A stretch of DNA of 64,000 nucleotides from Oikopleura dioica (lineage: Eukaryota; Chordata; Appendicularia; Copelata; Oikopleuridae), in assembly GCA_907165135.1 (NCBI GenBank), contig OU015569.1, forward strand, positions 4,526,001-4,590,000, written 5' to 3'. Under the pieces are notes generated by a model. The model made no database searches and was not told the origin of the DNA. It was given only the letters and a program-made list of their open reading frames with translations. Made by a program: the position numbers and the translations under genes. The first letter of the stretch is position 1, and every line of letters begins with the position of its first letter. Below, one piece after another: positions 25,469-36,900 of the stretch.

Positions 25469-25626
25469 CTCCTTATTCTCGTTGTTGTTTTTACTCTTTT
25501 CATTCGATTCTTTCACATGTAACTTCACTTTTATCATGCATTCCCAGCTTCTATTTCTGAAAGTTCAACACGGGGAATTTTACTTTCAGCAACAGCTACT
25601 TTGAATGAAAAATAGACAGTTTAGAC

Positions 25627-26165
25627 ATGGGTAACTACTTCACCTCAGTCTTTCCGTCTGGAAGGTACAAAGAGCAGCTGTCTAAGAGCGAAGATACAAA
25701 TGCTCTTCCAAAGCCTGAGACAGGCTCAAAGACGCCAGTCATGTCAAAGGCTGATGCTGATGCCTTCGATCCGCGCTCGCCATCTCACAATGTCAGCAGA
25801 ACACCCTTGAAGTAACTATCGATTCCTAGCGAGTATTTATTTTCTGTATTAGAACAGAAGAGAAGAATAGTGACATTCTCTGTGACCCACGATCGCCGTT
25901 GCAAGAAGTCAATCGAACACCAATTGGTAAGAATGTTATTTTGAAGCAGAAAATGCATATGTTCAGCTGCGAACGAAAAGGGAAGCAAAGCAAGTGAAAG
26001 AGACCAGCTCCGTCGAAAGGTACTAAAACGGAGAAACTATTTTTTAAATAACTTGTCAAGGCGCTTGGCAACTCGAAGATGCCCATGCCAAGTCTTGACG
26101 ACTGCGAGCACACTGAAACCTTGGAGAACAGCTTTACAAGCACGCAAACTGCCGAAATCCACTAA
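25627..26165 (+). CDS. CDCA3: CDCA3 (Tome-1)-like cell-cycle protein
   Basis: Four exons (25627-25811, 25853-25926, 25967-26019, 26061-26165) encode 138 residues. The hallmark is a repeated motif: DPRSPSHNVSRTPLK and DPRSPLQEVNRTPI, as in vertebrate CDCA3. That protein serves the SCF ligase that degrades WEE1 at entry to mitosis. Ser-Pro and Thr-Pro sites suggest CDK phosphorylation. MGNYFTS at the start fits N-myristoylation. The protein is about half the vertebrate length, and an F-box-like segment is not visible. The start follows CAGTTTAG-AC, a likely spliced-leader acceptor, 158 nt after the WD40 gene. Confidence 0.75.
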
Positions 26166-26281
26166 TCATAATAGTTTCTTCACTCAAATTTTTACATTCC
26201 ACTTTCCGGTTGTTCAACGACTGCTTTAATTAATTCTCCTGTCCAAAACTGATCTTTACGTCCATCTCTCCTTTCCTACTC

Positions 26282-26287
26282 AATAAA
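26282..26287 (+). terminator. Poly(A) signal of the CDCA3-like gene
   Basis: AATAAA 116 nt after the stop codon, and the last gene signal before about 17 kb without a clear gene. Confidence 0.6.
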
Positions 26288-28239
26288 CTTTAATTCCATC
26301 CAAGCAAGTCATTCTGAAGGTTCCCTTTAAAAATTTTATCTGCAACCTTCCTCGTTGATTTCATTCGGACGCAGGTATTTATCTGGCTTTTTTTGAGAAA
26401 ATAAGAATTGTATTATACAAATAATGAATCGCTTCATAATGATTTCAGTACGAAGTGAATTTACCAGATTATAACGTTGAGTGGATATTGGGGCAGAGAG
26501 AGAGAATACTGACCGCAAGGGTATATTCTCCGTAGGTGTGCCGGATTCAATACATATTGAATTTTTGTGCGGTAAAACGGCTTTTCTGCTTTTCGATTTG
26601 ATTATGGTGGCTCGTGGAGGTATCTCCCGACACATTTGTCGAAATGGAAATGCGCTTTTGGCTTTGGTGACAGGGCCGCCGTGACGGAGATCAATTTATC
26701 GTAATCCGCTACTCGACGATACTAATTCCGGGGAAGTGCGGCCAGAGCGAAGAATCTGCGGTACGGACCAACACCAACCCGACAACTCCTTCGCCACCGG
26801 AAACGAACTCGCATCAGCAGTACATCGGAATCAGAGCATTGCTTCGATATCAAAAATGAAATCAACGACGAGAATTTAACTGATCTTCTTGCCGTTCTTG
26901 ACTGAAGACTGATGAAGCGAGTGACTTTCAAAAATTTGGATTCCGCTACATCCGATTTCAAATGGAGAAAATTCGATGCTGACAAAGACGAATGCGGATA
27001 TTTTCAGACTCAGCTATGTTTGAGAGGGTCAGTTATGGTCAGGGTGTGGACTTTGGCGCATATTGCAATATTTGGAAGCGGGTTTTCGAGAAAGTATACT
27101 CTTGGCCGGCTTATTTAGCTTATTCTGCCGCTGGTTTGGAATCTTCTTGGCTATATCGTTCGGCATCACATTCCATAATCGGATTCTTCTCCGTTTAATG
27201 CCACTCGGATTAAAAAGAGTAAGGCGAAATAATATGTGTCAGGCCAAATAATACAATATGTAATATAATATGGCACGATTTGGATCGGTGAAACCTGACT
27301 TGCTTACTAACTCGCGTGGCTTACTTCCATCAACGTGCCAGAGCGAGTTACAACTTCGGGTGTACTGCTGATGAGCCAAGGGGCTGATTGCCGATTAAAA
27401 TAGCTAAAAATGTCTCAATTCGCGGCTTTGCGAATTTGTTCGAATCAAGCCTCTTCAATCCGGCGCAGATCTTCTAACGCGCCCAAGCTCGTACCAATTC
27501 TACTCGCGCCTGCCCGTTCCCACCGAAATCGCGCTCTCATTACTATCACCAAATAGCCCTCGTTATTGCCCATTTCGGCGCAGCATCCAACCGATCATTT
27601 AGTCCCGCCGCGAAATATATCGCCCATCATATATCGCTATATTTTCCTACTATCATTAAGCCCAAAATTAACCCGTAAGCGCGAAATAACCGGCCTTTCA
27701 ATGAAAACTCGACGTAAAAAGTCAACTGCAAAAAATCATTAATTCAACTTAGAAATTGGTCAACCTGTGCTGCGGGGTTAATCCAACTCATCTGCTAAGA
27801 ACATTACGTCTTTTGGTACAGAGTGGATGAATGTTTGAAACTTGGGCAGCTGTCTGTGGCGATAACCTTTTGTGCAGTGATTAGATTAGAATTACGTCTG
27901 CCGTGCCTCGATTTAAAATTCAAATATCGGGCGTAGTAAATTCAATTGTTGTTCCTGACATGATCATCTGCACTTGCAGTAACCATATTAAATTTTTCCG
28001 AGCTGCACATACAACTATTTTAAAATTTTCTTCCGTTGCGTCAAAAATGCGAAAATTATGCCATTAAAATCATATGCAAAATCAAGCTGGTTGAAAAAAT
28101 TAAATGATAAAATCCTAGATGATGTTTCGCTTAATAATAATGCTGAAAAACAGCCAAATGCAACTAAAAATCACGAGACTAAATAATTAAACTTCATTAT
28201 CGCAATAATTAACAATTCAGCTCGTACAGTGACGAACAT
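26288..28239. other. Gene-poor stretch, with one coding-like segment
   Basis: Near 26750-26903 a plus-strand reading frame (NLRYGPTPTRQLLRHRKRTR and an acidic end DENLTDLLAVLD) looks protein-like and ends in a stop, but I found no convincing upstream exon. It could be a gene remnant or the last exon of an unrecognised gene. The rest is AT-rich non-coding DNA with homeobox-type TAATTA words and no clear repeat. Confidence 0.3.
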
Positions 28240-28505
28240 GGAAAAACCATAAGAGCAGGGTCCCGAGTTGCAGTCTGACTCCTCCGTTACACTAGCGAGA
28301 TCAGGTCATGCCCGACGCCAACTATAACCACATACTCCCGGTGTCGGGGAGGATCTGAACATGGCAGTCCAATATTCGTCATTTACTCTACCGAAATGTG
28401 CGAATGTTGAGTGCTAGACTTGAGAGATAGAACCTTTTTATAAGTTTTAATTTTTGTAACTGGGGTCCAAGCGGCCCCTCCACACTCAAACCACTCTGAA
28501 AACCA
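28240..28505. repeat. Dispersed ~260-bp repeat, copy 1
   Basis: Shares with 30677-30935 the blocks ATCAGGTCATGCCCGACGCC, GGGGAGGATCTGAACATGGC and a C-rich end (GGCCCCTCCACACTC). The order and spacing are the same and the identity is incomplete, so this is a diverged dispersed repeat. Confidence 0.7.
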
Positions 28506-30676
28506 GCAAAAAGACTCTTGGCTTTAGGCACAAGCGTTGAGCTGTGACTCTTCGTTCCCGGATCCAGTGAGAAATATAAATTGCAAATATTGTAAATAGA
28601 AAAGGCGGTGCAGAATGTTTAAAAGCTTCAATAATGATAATGTGTGGCGGGAAGATTCTTGTGACGGGAGGTAGGCATGCCTGTGCTTATTGCATTTTAA
28701 CCGCTGCGAATTAGTTGGATAATTAACCTTTGTATACGTCGAGTGCGGCGTAAACATCATTTCTCAAAATTCGAAAAAAGCACTAACGAGGCCGGGCGTA
28801 TTTCCGAGTTCCTCACTTGAAACGCCAACGAGCGCAACCGGAAACGCAATACACTTCAACATAAAAAGTACCATCAAAGACGACATTATAGCGCCCGCAA
28901 ATGAGGAATTTACACAATCCACCTACCCCACTCTCCAAACCACTTGACTCAGGAACTAAGGCTTACAAAAGAAATAGCAAAGCACTTTTTTATTCGTTTC
29001 TATTATGTCTATGAGACTCCGATTTCTAAACAACAGATTCTGAGGAGTTCTTGTTTGCAAAAATCTACGGAGCGCTTGAAAGATGAGAAAAGTGGGCATT
29101 CAACAAAGTTGATGAATCTGGCGGTTATTTCGGAAGCGTTCCTAAATCAGCGAAATTCGTCGGAATGTGCGAGTTCTTGCATACTAAGAGCAAACTTTAT
29201 GGGATCAAATAAATACCTGAATTGGGAATGGTCACTTATCTGCGCTATTTACCACAAGCTCGTTGTACGCCAAACTTTTCTTTTCTCACAGCATTTCTGC
29301 ATCAGCCTCGTTTGTATCTCATCATTTAAGACCGGTCATATTTATTTGCCGATGATGACTTCTGTAGAATCGTAGGTCTTTTTCAGCAGAGATTCGATGT
29401 TTTTCTGAAAAAGCGCTTGCTCGAATTCTTTTGGCTCTTCCTTCACGGATTTGACAGATTCACAGGTTCGGCGGTTTTCTCGAAAGTGATACTTTCAACA
29501 GGTGTGAATTTCTACAATGATTGACAATTCAAATAATAATTTCAAAGTGCCGATTTCGAGCACCGCCGGCGCATACCGATACCAACTTTGACGCATCGCC
29601 CTGCAAATTCATCTCCCAAGAAATATAATCACGAGGTATCATTTTTACGTAGCGCACAATTAGCGACCTGCAACTGTTCGTTCGCATTCTGAAATTCGTT
29701 GTTTCAATCTCCGAAATTGAAGGTTTTGGGAAGTTTACTGGAAGAAGAAGCGCTGAGAACTGGTGTTGAATTGTAGTCTAAATGGTTTAATTGCGGTGGT
29801 GGATACGTTTTGTTCTATTCTAGGGCGGCACTTGTTCGTGCTGCCCGAAATGCATAAAAAAACAATTTCGCGCTTTGTTGGGAGAATCGAAAGCAATTAG
29901 CTCGAAGTGGTAAAATGAGATTAATATTTTCCAAAAGAACTAAGCAGTGATTAGCTCCGTGAATAGCAGCGCCGACTTCAATGCATTTTGATTTTCAGAA
30001 ACAAGAGTCCAAAAAGAGACAATGAAAGAAACAGCCATAAATTAACGATTTCTCATTTTTACTGTGTACTTTTGATGGTTGTTTCAACTGCCTTGTAGAG
30101 CCGCACGCGGCTTTTTTTTGAACAAGAGACTTAATAATGTCCAGAATTTTAGATCGAGTCACTTTCGGCAAATTGTGATGGCGTGCGCGATTATGTCTTA
30201 TTGTGCGTTTGGTGGAGCCGTAATTGGCAGTTCTGGGGCGGAAATCTGGAAATACTTTGGAATAAAAGTGGATTTGCAATTTAGGGCGATTTGCGGCTTG
30301 CTGGGACACTATCGAACGCCGATCAGCCCAAATAGCTACCTTTGCTCCACCACCACTTGGTAAAATGCGCATTCTGATTGAAAAGGACCATTTCAAATGG
30401 TGTGCGCCAGGAAATAGCCATTCAAAATGCACTGCCAACACTTTCCTCGCTCTACTTCAGTTTCTTTCAAAAAGAGGTTCTTCTTTTTCATCAAAAGATC
30501 AGTTTTTATCCTCATGAAAAAAGCCTTTTCTAAAAAATCTGTGAGAAAAAATCGCGGCTTTAAGTCGGCTAAAATGAAGATAAAAGCCGCAAGCGGCTTA
30601 AAACAGCTGAGCTCGTAGAGCTAGGCTAAAATTAGTTATTTCTGCCGAAAAAGCTGCAATCCAAAAAAAAATTACC
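28506..30676. other. Non-coding stretch
   Basis: No supported gene. Contains palindromes at 30099-30112 (AGCCGC-AC-GCGGCT) and 30584-30599 (AAGCCGC-AA-GCGGCTT). The ORF 28944-29375 has no domain and unlikely composition. Confidence 0.5.
30584..30599. repeat. Short GC-core palindrome
   Basis: AAGCCGC-AA-GCGGCTT in non-coding DNA, 485 bp from a similar one at 30099-30112 (AGCCGC-AC-GCGGCT). Confidence 0.7.
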
Positions 30677-30935
30677 GAAACACCATAACAGCAAGGTGGC
30701 GAGTTGGAGGCTGGATTGAACTCAACGCTGGTGAGTTCAGGTCATGCCCGGCGCCAACTATAGTCATATAACCCTGGCGTTGGGGAGGATCTGAACATGG
30801 CAGTTCGATTCTACCGTAGGATTGGATGCAAATGTAAATTAGTTCAAAAGTACATTTTATTAATTTTTGCACTTGGAGCCCATGCGGCTCCTCCACCCCG
30901 AAACTCTCTCAAAAAAGCAACAGGAGAGTCGAGAG
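30677..30935. repeat. Dispersed ~260-bp repeat, copy 2
   Basis: Second copy of the element at 28240. Shared blocks are TTCAGGTCATGCCCGGCGCC, GGGGAGGATCTGAACATGGC and GGCTCCTCCACCCCG. The plus strand has AGTTCGATTCT and the minus strand GAGTTCAATCC, both resembling a polymerase III B box. A SINE is possible but not shown. Confidence 0.7.
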
Positions 30936-33900
30936 CTTGACTAGCTTGTGCAAACGGGCCAAGATTCAAATCCGATCAAGGAGGAAATAGGACAAGTACG
31001 ATTTCGGAGGCACTGGTCACGTGAGAAACGAGAATGATTTTCATAATTGACAAAAAAATTAGAAGACAGCTGCAGCAAAGAGTTTGGGAGTGTTTTGCTC
31101 GAAAATGCAAATTCACTTGAAGCAACTCTGCGGCGCATTTCCGCTTTTCCTCCAGCAGCTCCACTTTTAGAAGCTAAAGTGTTTGATAGTCTCAATTCGA
31201 TTCGTTCTGTTTGGCCCGATTCAAAATTGATAATTCCAAAATCACAAACAGGAAATAAACAAAACCGATTCAATCCGCTTTGGCACGCTGGCTGAAACTT
31301 TTCTCCTGCTACGGTTGTTTCCTATAAATGATATTAATATTCTCATTCTTTAAATTAATTTTCAATGTAAAAAAGCACGACTAGAATGTATTTTCTAGTT
31401 GTTAAAAGCCACATTGAGTTGTTTCACAAAGCGTGATGAAAGAATAAATCTGATATCTGTTATTGTAGGGGAGATTCTTCTGAATCCGCAGCGGCTTAAT
31501 GATTTGGGGTTGAAAGAGCTGGCGGAACTGGTGGCGCGAAACCGGACCTGCTTAGCGCTGGCTTAGAGGGTTCGGGCGCGAGTTAGTAAATCATCGCCGC
31601 TTTAGTAATCGCGGATTGATAAAATTCGACCTTAATTCTCTTCTGAATTAGATTTACCGACAGCAAACGCACGGTTAACCGGAGAAGTATCAAATTGACG
31701 GATTAGCTCAATCAAACGCAAATAGCCACGGATAATTAAGCTAAGTCCCGGCTACGCTTACCTCCAACAAGCAAGAGCAAAGATGCTGGCCGCTGCTTTC
31801 TTTAGCAGACTGGCCCCTTTCGTTTCCAAAGTATGAGAGTGGATGGGTGGCTAATCGTTCTGTGAGAATAAGAAAGTAAGTTGATTTGGGCTCACGTGAG
31901 CGCGCTGCGGTCGGATATTTTTTTGCTTCGCGAAATTGCCCTTTATCTGTTTCCCAGGTTCAGTTTGCACCTGTTGAATTTGGTTAGCTCTTGTAGCGCT
32001 AACATTTATGGCGCTTGGATAATTTGTTCTGACGGAAAATATCAGAAGGCTTTTGTTGTGGCGCTGGAAAGAAGCAGCAGCTGGGCGAGGACAGGTGCCG
32101 TAATCGCCGCGCCGAGGATCAAAGCTGGCGAAAGTTTCCACCTGTTTCCGATTCTAGAGGCAGCCAGCTGCCCTATCAAACGCCACCAAGCTAAACCAAT
32201 AAAATAGATGTAAGACTGACCTTGTACCGAACACTAACGCCTAAGTGGACATTTCCGACATCTACCGTTTTCACTTTCTACTAATTTCTTGCAACCTTCT
32301 TCTTGCATTTAGAAAAATTCTTCTTAATTTTTTTTCTTTGGCTTATATTTTTTTGGTACTGTATGAAAGTTGATCCAGTCTCTTCTTCTTTTGTAAAATG
32401 TTATGTTTTGTTTTGTGTATGGCGCTGCGGAAGATCGTTGGGTCATTAGCTGGCGGTGGAATGTCACAGACGGCTGCCAGGTTGAAATAAATTTTAACCT
32501 GTTGAGTCCGATAACGCCACTTTCAGTCGTGTGCAAATATTTTCCACAAAGGGGAAGCACCCGGCCAATTAGTGTTATCATCAAACAGAGGCAAAATGAA
32601 TTTTAAGCTCCTCATTAGCCGCCTCCTGTCAGGAACAAGCCTAGGCCACTTCTACGCATCTAGCCAAAAAATATTCTAATCCCATCCAAAGCATTGTGAT
32701 TTTCAAAAAGAAAAAGGTCTTGTGCAATAAATTTCAACTGCACTGATTCATTGGCAATCGTCTGCTTTCGTTTGATAATGCGACTGTATTCAAAATAAAA
32801 AAATGTTCCTTCTAATTGCGTCTTATCACTAAATTGCGTTGCGAATAACGACATACCTTAACTTGTATAAAGACTTATTCCAGGCGTTGCATTATCTTTA
32901 TCCCCCTTTTGGCATATTTGTAAATTGCAATTCTCGAGATTCGCAGCTGAGAGGCCCCGTTCAACCTTTTTCTCCAGCTTCTTCAACTAATCTACGATAA
33001 AAGGCCGATAAGGGCCCCGTAGTCGGGTACTCACGCCAAATAGCAAAATAAACACTAAACAACGAAAATCACCGCTTCACTTCTTCTAGGGCCAAACAAT
33101 CGCAACTTATCAGATTGAGCATACATCTCTAATTTCTTCACCCCGCCCGGAAACACTTTTTAATACGCCTTGTCAAACAAATTTAGCATGAAAATATCTG
33201 ATTCTGAATCGGATCATTTTAACAGTCCTTATTTTTGGGAGGAACTGATAAAAATCGCCTGAGAGTCTTGTTTGGTGCAATTTGTTTGATGTATTTCTGC
33301 TCGTTTTAACCTTTGCTTTGAAAGTACTTGAATTATTCTCGCTATTTTTGCTCGGTCTGTGTCCCTGTTGTGTTATTGTATTCCATTTGTGAGAAGAATT
33401 GATGTTCTATTATTTGATGTTTAAGGTCGCGGTTGCGGCGCAAGAAAGATTTCAAATCGAATTTATATTCAAATGGCAACTGTGGAGAGCGGCTGACCCC
33501 TTTATTCGGCCACACGCAGCTAAATACCAACCGCGCGACAAAACCAAAGCCAAATGAGATTCCAATATCTCTCAGAACGAACACAATCAGTCCTCTCCTT
33601 ATTGACTTGTTACTACAAGAAAATTGAAAACCGGAATCCGAGAAAATGGCGTTCATTTAATCGTTACCAAATTCTTTGATAATTTAGAGCCCTTAGAAAA
33701 GGTGTCAAAAGGGCTCCCCTCTTCGTCTGGCAACTTCGAAATCGTTGTCTCGTTTCGTTTCGCAATGTCTTGCGGGGGCTGCATTTTAATTAATTTTTCA
33801 CACATTTTAATTTGAAATTTTTAATTAGGGAAATTTGCTGGCTAATTAGCAAAGGAGCTAATTACATTATTCCACCATGACACGATATCGTAAAGACAAT

Positions 33901-36900
33901 GAGCCCTGGCGACCTCAGAGTTCCTAAACGAGCCCGCATGAACTGATACGATGATTCTAAATATCCTTGGCAGCGTAATGAAGCTTTAAAACGATCTAAA
34001 TCGCGGTTTCAGACATTTAACGAAGAAGATTTTTAAGAAGAAGTACTCGATCAATATTCGTTCTATCTGTGTAGATATAATATCTAACAGATCTGTTCGC
34101 CGGGGTGGCGAAATGCACGACTGCGAGTGGATTCGGATGAGGTTTATCTGAGATATTTTCAAAGCATCTCGCGCACTCAATATTCCACTCTTTAATTTTT
34201 AGTTATTTCCGCGATAAGTTCTCAAGAATTTCGACTTTCAAACGCGCTGCATTTCGCGAAATGTCGCTCGTACTCGACACTTGCTTCTTCCACTGAGCAC
34301 ACATTCAGAACGCTCTTAATAAGGATCAACCCCTTCTTTGGAGCTAGAAATCGGAGTGATCAAGCGTCTTCGAAGGCAAGAAACATACGTAAAAAATGAT
34401 ACGTTGAGGCGTGATGGGAGAGTGTGGCTCAGTCGGTAATTGGCGATTCCGACGGGCGAAAAATGTCGACATGAGGACCCGGAGTCGTTACGGGCTCATT
34501 AGGCATTGTGGAGATAAAATATCCCCGAGCTTTAAACAAACGAACGAAATTATACACTCTATCAGGCATTGGAATTCGCGCTGCCAAACTATTTTCATTG
34601 CCGCAATCAAGTAATCTTCAACAAGGGCACATTCCGACCAGACAATCATTTTCAAAACGAGAACTCTCACAGATTGCTCTTTCGCTTTCCATACTTTCAA
34701 AAACTATGAATTCCAAAGCGCAGCATTTAACTTTTTTATACCTATATTTTCTTTAGTAAAAAGGGGGTCCTATCAACACCTCTTGGAGGTACCGATCGTT
34801 GTTGACACCCTTAATGGATTTTCTGGCCCCAGACTTGACTGTACGTAACAAAATTAAAAAAAAAACCGTTGAAAAATCGCCCCTTCCAAGGAATATATCA
34901 TCTGTTAACAAAGACCTCTAAAAGGTATTTGCCGGTTAAAGTGGGAACCCCTTCTATCTCTGCAAATTTGTTTTCGATGCTTAAGTCTTCTAAGATTCCA
35001 CGAAGAAAGTAATCAAAAAATACCCAAGAGCTATATTTTTCGCCGAAATTATACATTTTCTCTTTGTTCTCGTCAAAATTGCGAATTGTGCGAAAAGGCA
35101 ATTATCAAAATGATGTTTGAATTTTGAATACACATTCTTGCGCGGCAGCGTGGCAATTTTCAAATTTAATTTTTATTCTTGAAGCTGCGCGTTATTTTCT
35201 CAAATAATAAAGGATTATTGTCGACCGGCCGGGCACACACAAGTACAAATTACACCTTCTTCGCGGGGATACTTTAACGACAAAGCCATATCTCTGCCTT
35301 TAACCTCCTCAAACAACTTCGCAAGATTTTGGTCTTCCAAAGGCTTCCACAGAAAGCACCTCTATATTAAATTCTAGCCCACTTTCACATCGTTTTTTAT
35401 TGAACTTTGGACGGACGGTTCTTTTAGAAGGGAAACAAGTTTCGAATGAAGGTGACAACGCTTCCTGATGAAAAAGAGCGCCCCTTCCGATTCAGATAGA
35501 CATTTGTGGTGGAAAGCGATTTATATATATAACCGCGTTGTATACGTTTATATAAATATGATGACCGGTGTTCCTGTTTCCGGATGCGAAGTGTGAGAAT
35601 AAATCAACAAATATTAATGCCGATATACCGCAAAGCTTTCCCTCAGAGCGAATAACAATTCGAAACTTCTAAAGCTTCTAAAACTTTTGACTTTTCTAAT
35701 AAATTTTGAAAAAAAAAGGTTTTTCTTTATATTTTTATGAAAAAAAGCTAGTTGATGTTTTCGCGCCTGCCAAAATTGGAATTGACGGAAGTGGCTTTCT
35801 GGAAATTGGCTTTTGAATAGTCAACGCGGGCGTCTTGAATAAGTAGCTCATGTCAAATAATGATAAAAATGATTTTTGCATTTTCGTAAGGGGATTTGGA
35901 AGGCAAATTCATCTCGATGATGCTTATCGCAAATAAATAGCCAGCCGTAACAAGATAGATCATATTCGACCGCGCCAGAATGCATATAAATATTTTGGCA
36001 GAGCAACGATTTCCGAATAAGGAGACACACGCCAAACAGCCCGTTTTTAATCTCATACTTTTGATATTGGAAAGCAAAGAACTGTCGTGGTGCAACAGGT
36101 GTGTTCCTGAAGAAATGCTTGATATTTAAAGTTTGGTTCTTTTGTTTTGTGCGACAGCGCGCCCTTTAGGAAAAACTCCTACTGATTAAAGTATTGGTGG
36201 TGACCTTCGTAGAATGATGAAAAGATAATAATAATAACAATCGTAAGAAAACGCGGCTGATGAGTTGGACTTGGCGGCGTTCCGATAATGGCGGAGCAGC
36301 TCATAATGACTCCATTGATGGTGCAATAGAAGCCGCCGCTGGTGCCAAATTCAACCTCGAATTCAAATCGTAGCGGTCGGATCTATCACCCGATTAATCT
36401 GCACCTCACACTTCTAAACGACGCGATTCGCTCAACTAAACCATCTTCATCAAATGCTGATTGAAATTATTGCTCTTGAATAGTACTTTTTAAAGATAGT
36501 AGTAAATTAAATTGGTTCGCCCTTCTGTTGACATTCGATAACGGTTTTCCATCCGAGTTACAAATTGGCTTCGATAGAGGAACAATTAGCGTGAGAGGCC
36601 ACAAATGCATTTACCTTATCCAATAATTTCAAACCGGCGAAGAATGCAAACGCGCTAGTTAGCCAGACAAGATCTCTGTGATACAAAAAGGCCAAAACCC
36701 TTGCCACAATTACAATTTATACACACTTCAAACAGCTCGTGTTCTCACTTTTCCTTGGACGGAAAGATTTGCTCTAGAATCGAGTCGCGTTTGGTGCAGC
36801 TCAAAATCAAAGAAAAACACTTAGCCCCGGCTCTAGTTGCTTTGGAAAAATTTAACCTTTGCTCCTTTTTATCACCTAATCCTAGAAAAAAAAGGAGAAG

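Noticed and set aside
28944-29375. 143-codon plus-strand ORF
   Set aside because: No motif, odd composition and no splice partner; consistent with chance in this long stretch.
34411-34500. tRNA-like sequence with TGGCTCAGTCGG
   Set aside because: It matches a polymerase III A box, but no B box or cloverleaf follows at the right distance.
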